The notes beneath the pieces are model-generated. The model was given only the letters and a program-made list of their open reading frames with translations, did not search any database and had not been told where the DNA came from. A program made the position numbers and the translations under genes. A DNA stretch of 25,775 bases from DATHWB01 sp040902855 (GTDB taxonomy: Bacteria; Actinomycetota; Acidimicrobiia; Spongiisociales; ZC4RG35): contig JBBDWN010000080.1 in NCBI GenBank assembly GCA_040902855.1, forward strand, positions 1 through 25,775, written 5' to 3'. Shown in pieces: positions 7,094-14,106 of the stretch. Each line of letters begins with the position of its first letter. Position 1 is the first letter of the stretch.

Positions 7094-8014
7094 ATGAAGA
7101 ACGTCCTCGAGCGGCTCCTCAACCTCCTCGCCTTCCTCCTCACCGTCGGGCGTTCCGTGTCGGCCGACGAGATCCGCCAGACCGTCGCCGGATATGACCC
7201 GGAAGCCGACGAAGCGTTCCGTCGGATGTTCGAACGGGACAAGGACCTGTTGCGCAAGATGGGGATCCCGCTCGAGACCATCCTTCCGTCGGGGAACCGC
7301 CCCGAAGTCACCTACCGCATCGACCCCGACAAGTACGGGGTGCCCGATCCCGACCTGACAGAAGAAGAGCGGGCGGCGCTCTGGTTCGCATCCCAAGTCG
7401 TGCGCATCGGCGGGCGGACGTCTGAGCAGGGATCGTTCCTGAAACTTGGCGGAGCGATCAGCAGCGAGGCGTTGGAACCGCTCAGCGCCGATCTGGGTGA
7501 AGAAGCCGACGTGCTCGCCGATATGTACGAGGCGGTCGCCGGTCGGCGCAAGATCCGACTCCAGTACGGCGGGCGAGAGCGAACGGTTGCTCCGCACGGC
7601 CTCGGCCACCGCCGCGGACACTGGTACCTGGTCGGTGTCGAACGCAGCGAGACGAAGGTCTTCCGAGTCGATCGGATGCAGCAGGTCGCCGTGATCGACG
7701 AGACATTCGATCGTGATCCTTCGATCACCGTCGCAGCCGAACTCGAAGGCCATCCATGGGAGACCGGGAATGAACCGGTGGTCACGACGACCGTGCGCAT
7801 CGATCCCGATCTGGCGTGGTGGGCCGAACGGCGGCTCGGGCGCAGCGCGCCGACCATCGAGCGACAGGACGACGGGGGAGTGCTGCTCACCCTCGACGTC
7901 GCGAATCCTGATGCCTTCGTGGGCTGGGTCCTCGGGTTCGGAACGTCCGCAGAGGTGATCTCGCCCGCCGAAATGCGTGAGCAGATTATCGCCCGCATCC
8001 GAGGTGACGAATGA
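7094..8014 (+). CDS. pafB: PafB, WYL-domain transcription regulator subunit
   Basis: 306 aa. With PafC it forms the PafBC activator, which in mycobacteria switches on most LexA/RecA-independent DNA-damage genes; WYL domains are thought to sense single-stranded nucleic acid. The order is an N-terminal winged helix-turn-helix (about 1-60, VLERLLNLLAFLL start), a linker, a WYL domain (about 140-205, containing GHWYLVG and FRVDRM), and a C-terminal WCX extension (about 215-305). The ATG at 7094 is chosen because it starts directly at the conserved helix-turn-helix; the frame is open further upstream only over pafA sequence. The stop overlaps the pafC start (ATGA). PafB is not needed for pupylation despite its location. 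Confidence 0.93.
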   Translation: MKNVLERLLNLLAFLLTVGRSVSADEIRQTVAGYDPEADEAFRRMFERDKDLLRKMGIPLETILPSGNRPEVTYRIDPDKYGVPDPDLTEEERAALWFASQVVRIGGRTSEQGSFLKLGGAISSEALEPLSADLGEEADVLADMYEAVAGRRKIRLQYGGRERTVAPHGLGHRRGHWYLVGVERSETKVFRVDRMQQVAVIDETFDRDPSITVAAELEGHPWETGNEPVVTTTVRIDPDLAWWAERRLGRSAPTIERQDDGGVLLTLDVANPDAFVGWVLGFGTSAEVISPAEMREQIIARIRGDE

Positions 8015-8943
8015 GCCGCACAGCCACTCATCTGACGCGGATCCTCGCCCTCATCCCTTGGGTGATCGCCCACCCGGGTTCGTCGGTGGACGATGTCTGT
8101 GCCCGGTTCGGATACGAGTCGACCCGCGACCTGCTGCGCGACCTCGACCTCGTGTTCGTGTGCGGTCTTCCCGGATACGGGCCAGGCGATCTGATGGTCG
8201 CGTATGTGGAGGATGATCAGGTGATCGTCGACATGGCCGACTACTTCGCCTCCGCCCCCAATCTCACCGCGGCGGAGTCGCTGGCACTCCTGGCAGCCGG
8301 AATGACCGTTCTGGCCTCAGGACAGGGGAGCGACGAACTGGGATCCGCCGTCGACAAGCTCGGTCGGGCGCTGCTGCCGGACGCAGACGAGATGCTGTTC
8401 GTGGACATGGATGCCGAGCCGGAACTCGCCGAAACGCTTCGAAAAGCTGCGGTTGAAGGCCGCGTCGTCGAGATCGAGTACACGGGACTGGCGCGAGGAG
8501 AGCACACCGTCCGCGACATCGAGCCGTGGACCGTCTACGCCTCGATGGGGAACTGGTACGTGTCGGCGCACTGTCGGCGGGCTGGCGGGGAGAGGGTGTT
8601 CCGGCTCGACCGAGTCCGTCGGGCGGCCGTGCGTGACGAGACCTTCGAGCCGCCGTCTCCGCGTCCTGAACCGCCGATCGGGTACGTGGCCACCGAGGAC
8701 GACGTCGTGGCGACGATCGAGTTGCGTCGAGGGGCCCTATGGGTCCTCGAGTACTACCGCCTGGAGGTCGTCGAACGCTCCGAGGACAGTGCGGTGGTCC
8801 GGTTCTCGACGTACGAGCCCCTCGTCGCCGCCCAGCTTCTCCTGCGGCTCGGGCCCAACGCAACATTGCTGGACGGACCCCAGGTCGCCGCCTCCCTTGC
8901 CACCCTCCGCACCTCCCTCCTCACCCGCTACTCGGCTTTTTAG
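8011..8943 (+). CDS. pafC: PafC, WYL-domain transcription regulator subunit
   Basis: 310 aa, partner of PafB with the same plan: helix-turn-helix (about 1-65), WYL domain (about 145-210, with GNWYVSAHC and FRLDRVRRA) and WCX region. A GAGGTG Shine-Dalgarno sequence at 8001-8006 precedes the ATG by 4 nt, and the start overlaps the pafB stop, consistent with equimolar synthesis of the PafBC complex. The last codons, encoding SAF and the TAG, fall within or beside the left 52-bp inverted repeat of the downstream DUF559 unit. If that unit is an insertion, the native pafC 3' end may have been replaced or slightly shortened by repeat sequence. Confidence 0.93.
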   Translation: MSRTATHLTRILALIPWVIAHPGSSVDDVCARFGYESTRDLLRDLDLVFVCGLPGYGPGDLMVAYVEDDQVIVDMADYFASAPNLTAAESLALLAAGMTVLASGQGSDELGSAVDKLGRALLPDADEMLFVDMDAEPELAETLRKAAVEGRVVEIEYTGLARGEHTVRDIEPWTVYASMGNWYVSAHCRRAGGERVFRLDRVRRAAVRDETFEPPSPRPEPPIGYVATEDDVVATIELRRGALWVLEYYRLEVVERSEDSAVVRFSTYEPLVAAQLLLRLGPNATLLDGPQVAASLATLRTSLLTRYSAF

Positions 8944-8984
8944 CGGGGCAGCGGTTCATTTATGAACCGCAACGCATACCAGAA
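8933..8984. repeat. Left terminal inverted repeat (52 bp) of the DUF559 unit
   Basis: Pairs with 9946-9997 in inverted orientation at 46 of 52 positions; four of the six differences are in the hairpin loop. It contains a perfect palindrome, stems GCGGTTCA (8951-8958) and TGAACCGC (8963-8970) around the loop TTTA. It includes the pafC stop codon (8941-8943) and ends 5 nt before the stop of the convergent DUF559 gene. It could also act as a bidirectional terminator between the two genes. A separate 7-bp stem, CCCGCTA (8924-8930) with TAGCGGG (8941-8947), overlaps its outer end. Confidence 0.92.
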
Positions 8985-8988
8985 GCGT

Positions 8989-9900
8989 TCAGGCGACCCG
9001 GGTGGCCGCAGCCCGGACCCGCTCGACCACCGCCTCCGAGGCTTGGAAGAGCTCGTTGTCCCACACCTCCACTACCGCATACCCCTGATCCCGCAGTCGG
9101 GAATGCCGCACACGGTCCGCCGCGACGTCGGTGAGGGCGGTGTGATAGCGCTCGGACTGTATTTCGACGATCGTGCGTGAGCGGTCGTGGACGAAGTCGA
9201 CCCGGGCGGCCCACGCCTCGTCCGCGATCGTCACCTGGCGGCGAAAGTCAAGTCCGGTACGCGACCGGATCAGTTCCATGAACCGCGACTCGATGTTCGA
9301 CTGCGGCGGGACCCAATCGTCTCCTCGCTCCTCCGCCACCTTGCGAAGTGCGACAATTCCGTCCCGCCCTTTGCGGGCGAGCTCGGCATCGAGATCCGCC
9401 AGATCCCGCCCGGTCAGAAGCCCGAGGTTCCAGGCGTTATCCACCGCCCGTGCCAGCCGCTTCCCGCTGACCATCGACGCCAGATGCAGCATCGTGAGGG
9501 CCGGAGACGTGACTGGGATCGAGTCGATCCGCGTCTGATGGTTGGCGATCAGCCCGGTGAACTGGTGGACGTTCCACCCGAGGCGATGGTGGTGGCGGCT
9601 GACGCGAGTCACGACGACGTGAATTGGCGTGAGCCGGTAGCCGCCGAGACCCCAGAGGGCGGCGGCGGTGGTGTGCGATGCGCTGGCGTCATGTCCGGTC
9701 TCGAGGACGGCTGCCATGAGATCACGCTCAGGGGTGGACTTGGACCCGCCCACCGCGAGGACATTCACGTCGAGTGCCTGGAGCTTTCCGGACTTCACCC
9801 ATCGAGCGACGCGATGACGTTCGAAACCGAGGTCACGCAACTGGGCGCGTGTGATGAGTCCGTGTTGGGTCGATGCGAGATCAAAGATCGGTTGGAACAT
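8989..9900 (-). CDS. AbiEi-like HTH and DUF559 (Vsr-like) nuclease-domain protein
   Basis: 303 aa. The N terminus (about 1-45; HGLITRAQLRDLGFERHRVARW) is a winged helix-turn-helix of the type found in AbiEi-family antitoxins. The C terminus (about 200-290) resembles DUF559, a Vsr/PD-(D/E)xK-like fold: Glu204 (NIESRF), Asp235 (ARVDFVHD), Glu246-Ile-Gln248 (VEIQ), then ERYH and a final GYAVVEVWDNELF strand. These are the positions expected for metal-binding catalytic residues, so nuclease activity is plausible though unproven for the family. The ATG at 9900 is the first Met of the domain; the frame is open much further upstream but only as antisense to other genes. No partner toxin gene is adjacent. 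It is enclosed by inverted repeats whose right palindrome lies about 46 nt upstream of the start and could be an operator. Confidence 0.82.
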   Translation of the reverse strand: MFQPIFDLASTQHGLITRAQLRDLGFERHRVARWVKSGKLQALDVNVLAVGGSKSTPERDLMAAVLETGHDASASHTTAAALWGLGGYRLTPIHVVVTRVSRHHHRLGWNVHQFTGLIANHQTRIDSIPVTSPALTMLHLASMVSGKRLARAVDNAWNLGLLTGRDLADLDAELARKGRDGIVALRKVAEERGDDWVPPQSNIESRFMELIRSRTGLDFRRQVTIADEAWAARVDFVHDRSRTIVEIQSERYHTALTDVAADRVRHSRLRDQGYAVVEVWDNELFQASEAVVERVRAAATRVA

Positions 9901-9945
9901 CGGACCAAGGTGCCGCGCCGTCGGCCCCAGATCCAGGGGTCTGGT

Positions 9946-9997
9946 TTCTGGTCTGCGTCGCGGTTCACTTTTGAACCGCTGCCCCGCTAAAAAGCCG
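9946..9997. repeat. Right terminal inverted repeat (52 bp) of the DUF559 unit
   Basis: Inverted copy of 8933-8984. It contains the palindrome GCGGTTCA (9960-9967), loop CTTT, TGAACCGC (9972-9979). It lies in the upstream region of the minus-strand DUF559 gene, so the palindrome could be a self-regulatory binding site for that protein's helix-turn-helix; AbiEi proteins are known to bind inverted repeats in their promoters. Confidence 0.92.
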
Positions 9998-10059
9998 CTC
10001 AGGTTTTGGGGAGGGAGGCCGATGAAAAGTTTCAGAAGCGTCATAGCGGAGTGACAGAG

Positions 10060-10350
10060 ATGACAACCATCAAAACCACGTGCCACGACTGCGGAGACGT
10101 CGAGCTGGCCCCCGGCGACCTCGTGCTCGAGCTCGACCCAGGCGAATCGGAAGGCAACTACCGGTTCGCCTGCCCCGAATGCGGCGACACGCAGCGTCGC
10201 CCCGCCAACTCCCGAGTGGTGAGCGTGCTGCGTGCAACCGGAGTCGCCTACGAAGTGAAGCGCCAGGAGCCGATCACCGAGGACGAAATCGACAGTTTCG
10301 TCGTGAACCTCAATCAGGAGACCAACCCCTTCCGGTTGCTCGCCAACTGA
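10060..10350 (+). CDS. Zinc-ribbon hypothetical protein
   Basis: 96 aa. Two CxxC knuckles, CHDC (residues 8-11) and CPEC (38-41), are separated by an acidic and hydrophobic stretch, as in a single zinc ribbon; the C-terminal half is a charged helical region without Cys. A GGAG Shine-Dalgarno sequence at 10048-10051 lies 8 nt before the ATG, which selects this start over an open frame extending to 10006. No signal peptide. No named family is recognised; DNA, RNA or protein binding is possible. It lies directly outside the right inverted repeat of the DUF559 unit and upstream of the tat genes, from which a GC-rich hairpin separates it. Confidence 0.75.
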   Translation: MTTIKTTCHDCGDVELAPGDLVLELDPGESEGNYRFACPECGDTQRRPANSRVVSVLRATGVAYEVKRQEPITEDEIDSFVVNLNQETNPFRLLAN

Positions 10351-10378
10351 GCACCCACCAGCGTCACCCGCACGAACC

Positions 10379-10417
10379 GGCCCTGCCGGGAACCTGAATG
10401 AGGTTCTCGCCGGGGCC
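10379..10417 (+). terminator. Hairpin between the zinc-ribbon gene and tat genes
   Basis: Nested inverted repeats: inner stem GAACCT (10390-10395) and AGGTTC (10401-10406) with a 5-nt loop, flanked by CCGG/CCGG and GGCC/GGCC pairs separated by short bulges. It lies 29 nt after the zinc-ribbon stop. There is no T-run, as is common for actinobacterial terminators, so the assignment is tentative. Confidence 0.4.
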
Positions 10418-10456
10418 GCCTCGCGTCCGGGCCTCTGGCCTACGGCGCCCATGTCG

Positions 10457-10462
10457 TAGACT
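10457..10462 (+). promoter_or_regulatory. Candidate -10 element for tatA/B
   Basis: TAGACT fits TAnnnT and ends 7 nt before the ATG at 10470, with no Shine-Dalgarno sequence in between, suggesting a leaderless tat-helY transcript. No good -35 is visible. Confidence 0.35.
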
Positions 10463-10469
10463 CCTGGCG

Positions 10470-10850
10470 ATGCTCCAAGGTCAGGAGATCTTCGTGATTT
10501 TGCTGGTGGCGTTGGTGGTGCTCGGACCGCAACGTCTGCCTGAACTCGCCCGCAAGGTCGGGGGATGGACCGCAGAGTTGCGGAAAGCCGCACGCGACCT
10601 GCGGTCCGGACTCGAAGCCGAAGTCGGCGACCTGCGCGGCATCTCCGAAGAGTTCAAAGCTCCGATGAAAGAAGTCACACAGGTGATGAGGGACGCCTCC
10701 CATGAGATGGACGAGGTGACCAAGCCCGTCAAGTGGATCGGACCTGATCCGGCCGCCGGTCCCACCGCTTCTGACGCCGTCGCCGATCTCGAGGAGATCG
10801 AACGGACCGGTCAGGCTGTGACCGACGAACCCGACGACCTCGCCGGATGA
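10470..10850 (+). CDS. tatB: Sec-independent translocase subunit, TatA/TatB family (TatB-like)
   Basis: 126 aa. One N-terminal membrane helix (about 5-18, EIFVILLVALVVLG) is followed by the hinge LGPQRLPELARKVG and a long amphipathic and charged helical tail. The hinge is nearly the same as that of E. coli TatB (VVLGPQRLP), whereas TatA proteins have FGPKKLP-type hinges and a shorter tail, so TatB is the better name. The gene in the same position in M. tuberculosis is called tatA. With TatC it forms the receptor for twin-arginine signal peptides on folded proteins. The start at 10470 gives a canonical periplasmic N terminus. The stop overlaps the tatC start by 4 bp. No second TatA-type gene is present in the window. 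Confidence 0.85.
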   Translation: MLQGQEIFVILLVALVVLGPQRLPELARKVGGWTAELRKAARDLRSGLEAEVGDLRGISEEFKAPMKEVTQVMRDASHEMDEVTKPVKWIGPDPAAGPTASDAVADLEEIERTGQAVTDEPDDLAG

Positions 10851-11575
10851 CCGCCGCCGCATCCGGACGCGACCAACCCCAGCCGATCCTCCAGCACCTC
10901 GAGGAACTTCGCTGGCGGATCGTGCGGGTTGCCGCAGGGATCCTCGTCGGCGCGATCATCGCCCTCGTCTTCAGCGACTGGATCAAAGAGATCATCGAGG
11001 CCCCGATCGTTGGGGCATGCAGCGACTGCCAACTTCAGGTACTCGGCGCCACCGAGCAGTTCTCGGTGTTGATGAGGATCGGGCTCTTCGGCGGTGTGAT
11101 TCTCGGCAGTCCGGTGATCCTGTGGCAGGTGTGGGGGTTCATCTCGCCGGCCCTCACCAGCAGGGAACGTCGGTGGGCGGTGCCGATCATCGCAGCCTGT
11201 GTCGCCCTGTTCGCACTCGGCGTCGTGTTCGGATACTGGGCGCTCCCGCGCGGCCTCGCGTTCCTGCTCAACATCTTTCCCGATGTCCGCACCGACCTCC
11301 GCATGCTCGAATACTTCAGCTTCGCGATGCGGTTCATGCTGGCGTTCGGGGTCAGCTTCCTCTATCCCGTCTTCCTGTTCGCGGCAGCAGCGGCAGGTCT
11401 CGTGTCGTCAGAGCAGCTCGCCAAGGGCCGGCGCTGGGCTGTGCTGATCATCGTGATCGTGGCAGCCGCCATCACACCAACCGGTGACGCGCTCACGCTC
11501 GCCCTGCTCAGCGTTCCCCTGTACGTCTTTTACGAGATCACCTACTGGCTCGTTCGGCTGTTGCTGCGCAAGTGA
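10847..11575 (+). CDS. tatC: Sec-independent protein translocase TatC
   Basis: 242 aa, a polytopic membrane protein that binds the twin-arginine signal peptide. The N terminus has the typical cytoplasmic motif LQHLEELRWRIVRVAAG (about 13-29), whose Glu residues contact the signal peptide. Six hydrophobic segments are visible, with the conserved loop WQVWGFISPALTSRERR (about 93-109) and the region FGVSFLYPVFLF. The length is normal for TatC, a little shorter than mycobacterial proteins. The ATG overlaps the tatA/B stop (ATGA), and the stop overlaps the GTG start of helY, so the three genes form a coupled operon. Confidence 0.95.
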   Translation: MTAAASGRDQPQPILQHLEELRWRIVRVAAGILVGAIIALVFSDWIKEIIEAPIVGACSDCQLQVLGATEQFSVLMRIGLFGGVILGSPVILWQVWGFISPALTSRERRWAVPIIAACVALFALGVVFGYWALPRGLAFLLNIFPDVRTDLRMLEYFSFAMRFMLAFGVSFLYPVFLFAAAAAGLVSSEQLAKGRRWAVLIIVIVAAAITPTGDALTLALLSVPLYVFYEITYWLVRLLLRK

Positions 11576-14106
11576 CGAACCCGCTCGACGACTTCTTCGA
11601 GTCCCTTCCGTTCACCGCCGACCCCTTCCAGGTCGAAGCGAGCGAGGCGGTCGCCCGCGGGGCCAACGTCGTCGTCTCGGCTCCCACCGGAGCGGGCAAG
11701 ACGCTGATCGCCGACGCCGCCATCCATCTCGCCCGCCAACGCGGCACCAGGGTGTTCTACACCACGCCGATCAAGGCGCTGTCGAATCAGAAATTCGGGG
11801 ACCTGGGGCGCGCTCACGGCACCGAGCGGGTGGGCCTCCTCACAGGCGACAACGTGATCAACGGCGACGCTCAGATCGTCGTCATGACCACCGAGGTGCT
11901 CCGCAACATGATTTATGCGGATTCCTCAGCGGTCGATGATGTCGGGTTCGTGATCCTCGACGAGGTCCATTATCTCCAAGACCGCTTCCGCGGCGCGGTC
12001 TGGGAAGAGGTGATCATCCACGCTCCCCGTCATCTGCAGATGGTGTGTCTCAGCGCCACCATCGCCAACGCCGACGAGTTCGCAGGCTGGGTCGAGGAAC
12101 GGCGCGGCAAGACCGAGCTGGTCGTGACCACCGAGCGCCCTGTGCCTCTCGAAAGCATGTACATGGTGGCCGATAGGGGGGGCGATCAGTCGATTCGCCT
12201 GCACCCGATGTTCACAGTGAGGGACGGACGGAGGAGACCGAACGCCAAGCTCGAACATCTTCTGTCACTCGAAAAGGGCCGTCGCCGGCGTTTCCGGACA
12301 CCCCGCCGGACCGAAGTGGTCGCCGACCTCGCAGAGCGGGGGATGCTGCCCGCCATCTTCTTCGTGTTCTCCCGGGCAGGCTGTGAAGCGGCCGCTCTCT
12401 CGATCCTCGAGTCGGGCGTGCGGCTGGCGGACCCCGACAGCGTCCCGATCATCCGCGAGGTGGCCGAGCGGCGCACCGAACTCCTCTCGGATCGCGATCT
12501 GGCTGCCCTCGAATACGGACGGTGGCTGGCAGGTCTTGAAATCGGCGTCGCCGCGCATCACGCCGGCATGGTCCCGGCATTCAAAGAGGCGGTCGAAGAG
12601 CTCTTCGCCAATGGGCATCTGAAGGTCGTGTTCGCCACCGAGACCCTGTCGCTGGGCATCAACATGCCTGCGCGAACCGTCGTTCTCGACAGCCTCTCCA
12701 AGTTCGACGGGGAAGGTCATTCCCTTCTCAAGCCGGGCGATTACACGCAACTCACCGGGCGGGCCGGTCGGAGAGGGATCGACACCATCGGGCACGGAGT
12801 GGTCCTGCACTCGCCGTACGTGAGGCTCGATCAGGTGACCAAGATCGCAGAGCTCGGTGCTCACGCGCTCCGGTCCAGTTTTCGGCCCACCTACAACATG
12901 GCTGCCAATCTCATCGGCAACTACGACCAGGACCGGGCCGAACAGCTTCTCACGGCCAGCTTCGCCCAGTACCAGAGGGAAGGCGAACAGGTTGCCAGTC
13001 AGCGGAATCTGGCGGAGATGGGCGAGCGTCTCGTGGACGAACGTCTTCGGGCCGAATGCGAACGCGGGTCGGTCGAGGAGTACGCCACGCTCATGTCGCG
13101 CCGACCGAACCAGGGGACATCTCTGGGCGAATTGCACCCGGGTGACGTGATCGACGTGCCAGGGGGCCACCATCAGGGACGCTACGTCGTGGTGCGCCGG
13201 CTGAATCGGGGGACGAAGGGCATGCGAGCGCTGGTGATGGGGACTTCCGGCCGCATGACCACCTTCGGAACTCGCGACCTCGGTGCCGGCGTAGAGAAGG
13301 CCGGGCGGATCGAACTCCCGCTGGACTACCGGGGTGGGAACGACCGCAAATTCCAGCAGTTGACCATCCGCCGACTGCGGGGTGTGCCCCCGGCGGCCCA
13401 ACGATCGCCCCACCGGGTCGAAGTGGATCATCCGGTGGCCGGATGCCCGGACGCCGCCTCGCATTTGCACTGGCTCCGCAAGGCGGAACGAACCGCAGGA
13501 CGGATCGAACGGCTGCGCTCGGAGCTGCGAAGCGCCGGAATCGGTCTCGTCGAAGAGTTCCACGCCATCACCGATCTCCTGTCTGAGTTCGGATACGTCG
13601 ACGGCTGGTCCCTGACCCCCCGGGGCACCCGACTCCGCTTCATCTACAACGAGATGGATCTGCTCCTCACCGAGTCGCTCGAACAGGGCGTGTTCTGGTC
13701 GCTCACACCTCCCGAGATGGCGGCAGTGGCGTCGATGTTCGTCTACGAACCGAGAGGCGACCAGGAGACTGCACCAGAGTGGCCCAACCCGGCCGTGGCC
13801 GAGCGCTTCGACAGAATCCACGCCGTCTGGGAGACACAGACCGAAGGGGAGCGACGTCATCGGCTCAGCCCGTCCCGGCGGCCGGACGGCGGTTTCGCCC
13901 GTGCGGCTTTTCGCTGGGCATCGATGGTTGAACTCGAAGACCTCGAATACGGGGCGCTGGCAGCCGGAGACTTCGTACGGGTCAGCCGCCAACTGGTGGA
14001 TCTCCTTCAACAGATCCGCGATGCGTATCCCGAACTCGCCGAAGACGCCAGAGCGACCCTGCGAGTCGTCGATCGGGGCGTCGTCGCCGCCCAGGGCGCC
14101 GGCTGA
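11572..14106 (+). CDS. helY: Ski2/Mtr4-like DEVH-box helicase HelY
   Basis: 844 aa, somewhat shorter than M. tuberculosis HelY (about 906). It is a superfamily 2 ATP-dependent RNA/DNA helicase related to Ski2 and Mtr4. Motifs are in order: Walker A APTGAGKT (37-44), Ia TPIKALSNQKF (65-75), DEVH box (130-133), SAT (161-163), GVAAHHAGMVP, ATETLSLGINMPAR and motif VI QLTGRAGRRGID (about 393-404). The C-terminal part carries the DSHCT-like region (about 690-840). It starts at a GTG overlapping the tatC TGA (GTGA), and its stop overlaps the next gene (TGATG). Its place after tatC is the same as in mycobacteria. The substrate is not known from the sequence; RNA remodelling or decay is the usual suggestion. 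Confidence 0.93.
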   Translation: MTNPLDDFFESLPFTADPFQVEASEAVARGANVVVSAPTGAGKTLIADAAIHLARQRGTRVFYTTPIKALSNQKFGDLGRAHGTERVGLLTGDNVINGDAQIVVMTTEVLRNMIYADSSAVDDVGFVILDEVHYLQDRFRGAVWEEVIIHAPRHLQMVCLSATIANADEFAGWVEERRGKTELVVTTERPVPLESMYMVADRGGDQSIRLHPMFTVRDGRRRPNAKLEHLLSLEKGRRRRFRTPRRTEVVADLAERGMLPAIFFVFSRAGCEAAALSILESGVRLADPDSVPIIREVAERRTELLSDRDLAALEYGRWLAGLEIGVAAHHAGMVPAFKEAVEELFANGHLKVVFATETLSLGINMPARTVVLDSLSKFDGEGHSLLKPGDYTQLTGRAGRRGIDTIGHGVVLHSPYVRLDQVTKIAELGAHALRSSFRPTYNMAANLIGNYDQDRAEQLLTASFAQYQREGEQVASQRNLAEMGERLVDERLRAECERGSVEEYATLMSRRPNQGTSLGELHPGDVIDVPGGHHQGRYVVVRRLNRGTKGMRALVMGTSGRMTTFGTRDLGAGVEKAGRIELPLDYRGGNDRKFQQLTIRRLRGVPPAAQRSPHRVEVDHPVAGCPDAASHLHWLRKAERTAGRIERLRSELRSAGIGLVEEFHAITDLLSEFGYVDGWSLTPRGTRLRFIYNEMDLLLTESLEQGVFWSLTPPEMAAVASMFVYEPRGDQETAPEWPNPAVAERFDRIHAVWETQTEGERRHRLSPSRRPDGGFARAAFRWASMVELEDLEYGALAAGDFVRVSRQLVDLLQQIRDAYPELAEDARATLRVVDRGVVAAQGAG

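Larger units (their letters stand above)
8933..9997. mobile_element. Putative inverted-repeat-bounded unit carrying one DUF559 gene
   Basis: A 1065-bp segment bounded by 52-bp imperfect inverted repeats, each with an internal perfect 8-bp-stem hairpin, containing a single gene on the minus strand. It interrupts the pafC-tat order known from mycobacteria. The flanking dinucleotide CT is present on both sides (8931-8932 and 9998-9999), which could be a 2-bp target duplication but is too short to prove it. No recognised transposase, tyrosine recombinase or HUH protein is encoded. Mobility is inferred from the structure only. Confidence 0.45.

Noticed and set aside
8989..9900. Complete AbiE toxin-antitoxin system
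   Set aside because: No AbiEii nucleotidyltransferase gene is adjacent; only the antitoxin-like helix-turn-helix is shared, fused to a nuclease-type domain.
9901..10593. Upstream extension of the DUF559 frame to 534 codons
   Set aside because: The extra part is antisense to the zinc-ribbon and tatA/B genes and runs through the right inverted repeat; the family domain begins at the ATG at 9900.
12265..14010. 581-codon minus-strand open frame opposite helY
   Set aside because: Antisense shadow of a clear helicase gene in GC-rich DNA; its translation is rich in His, Gly and Pro with no domain.
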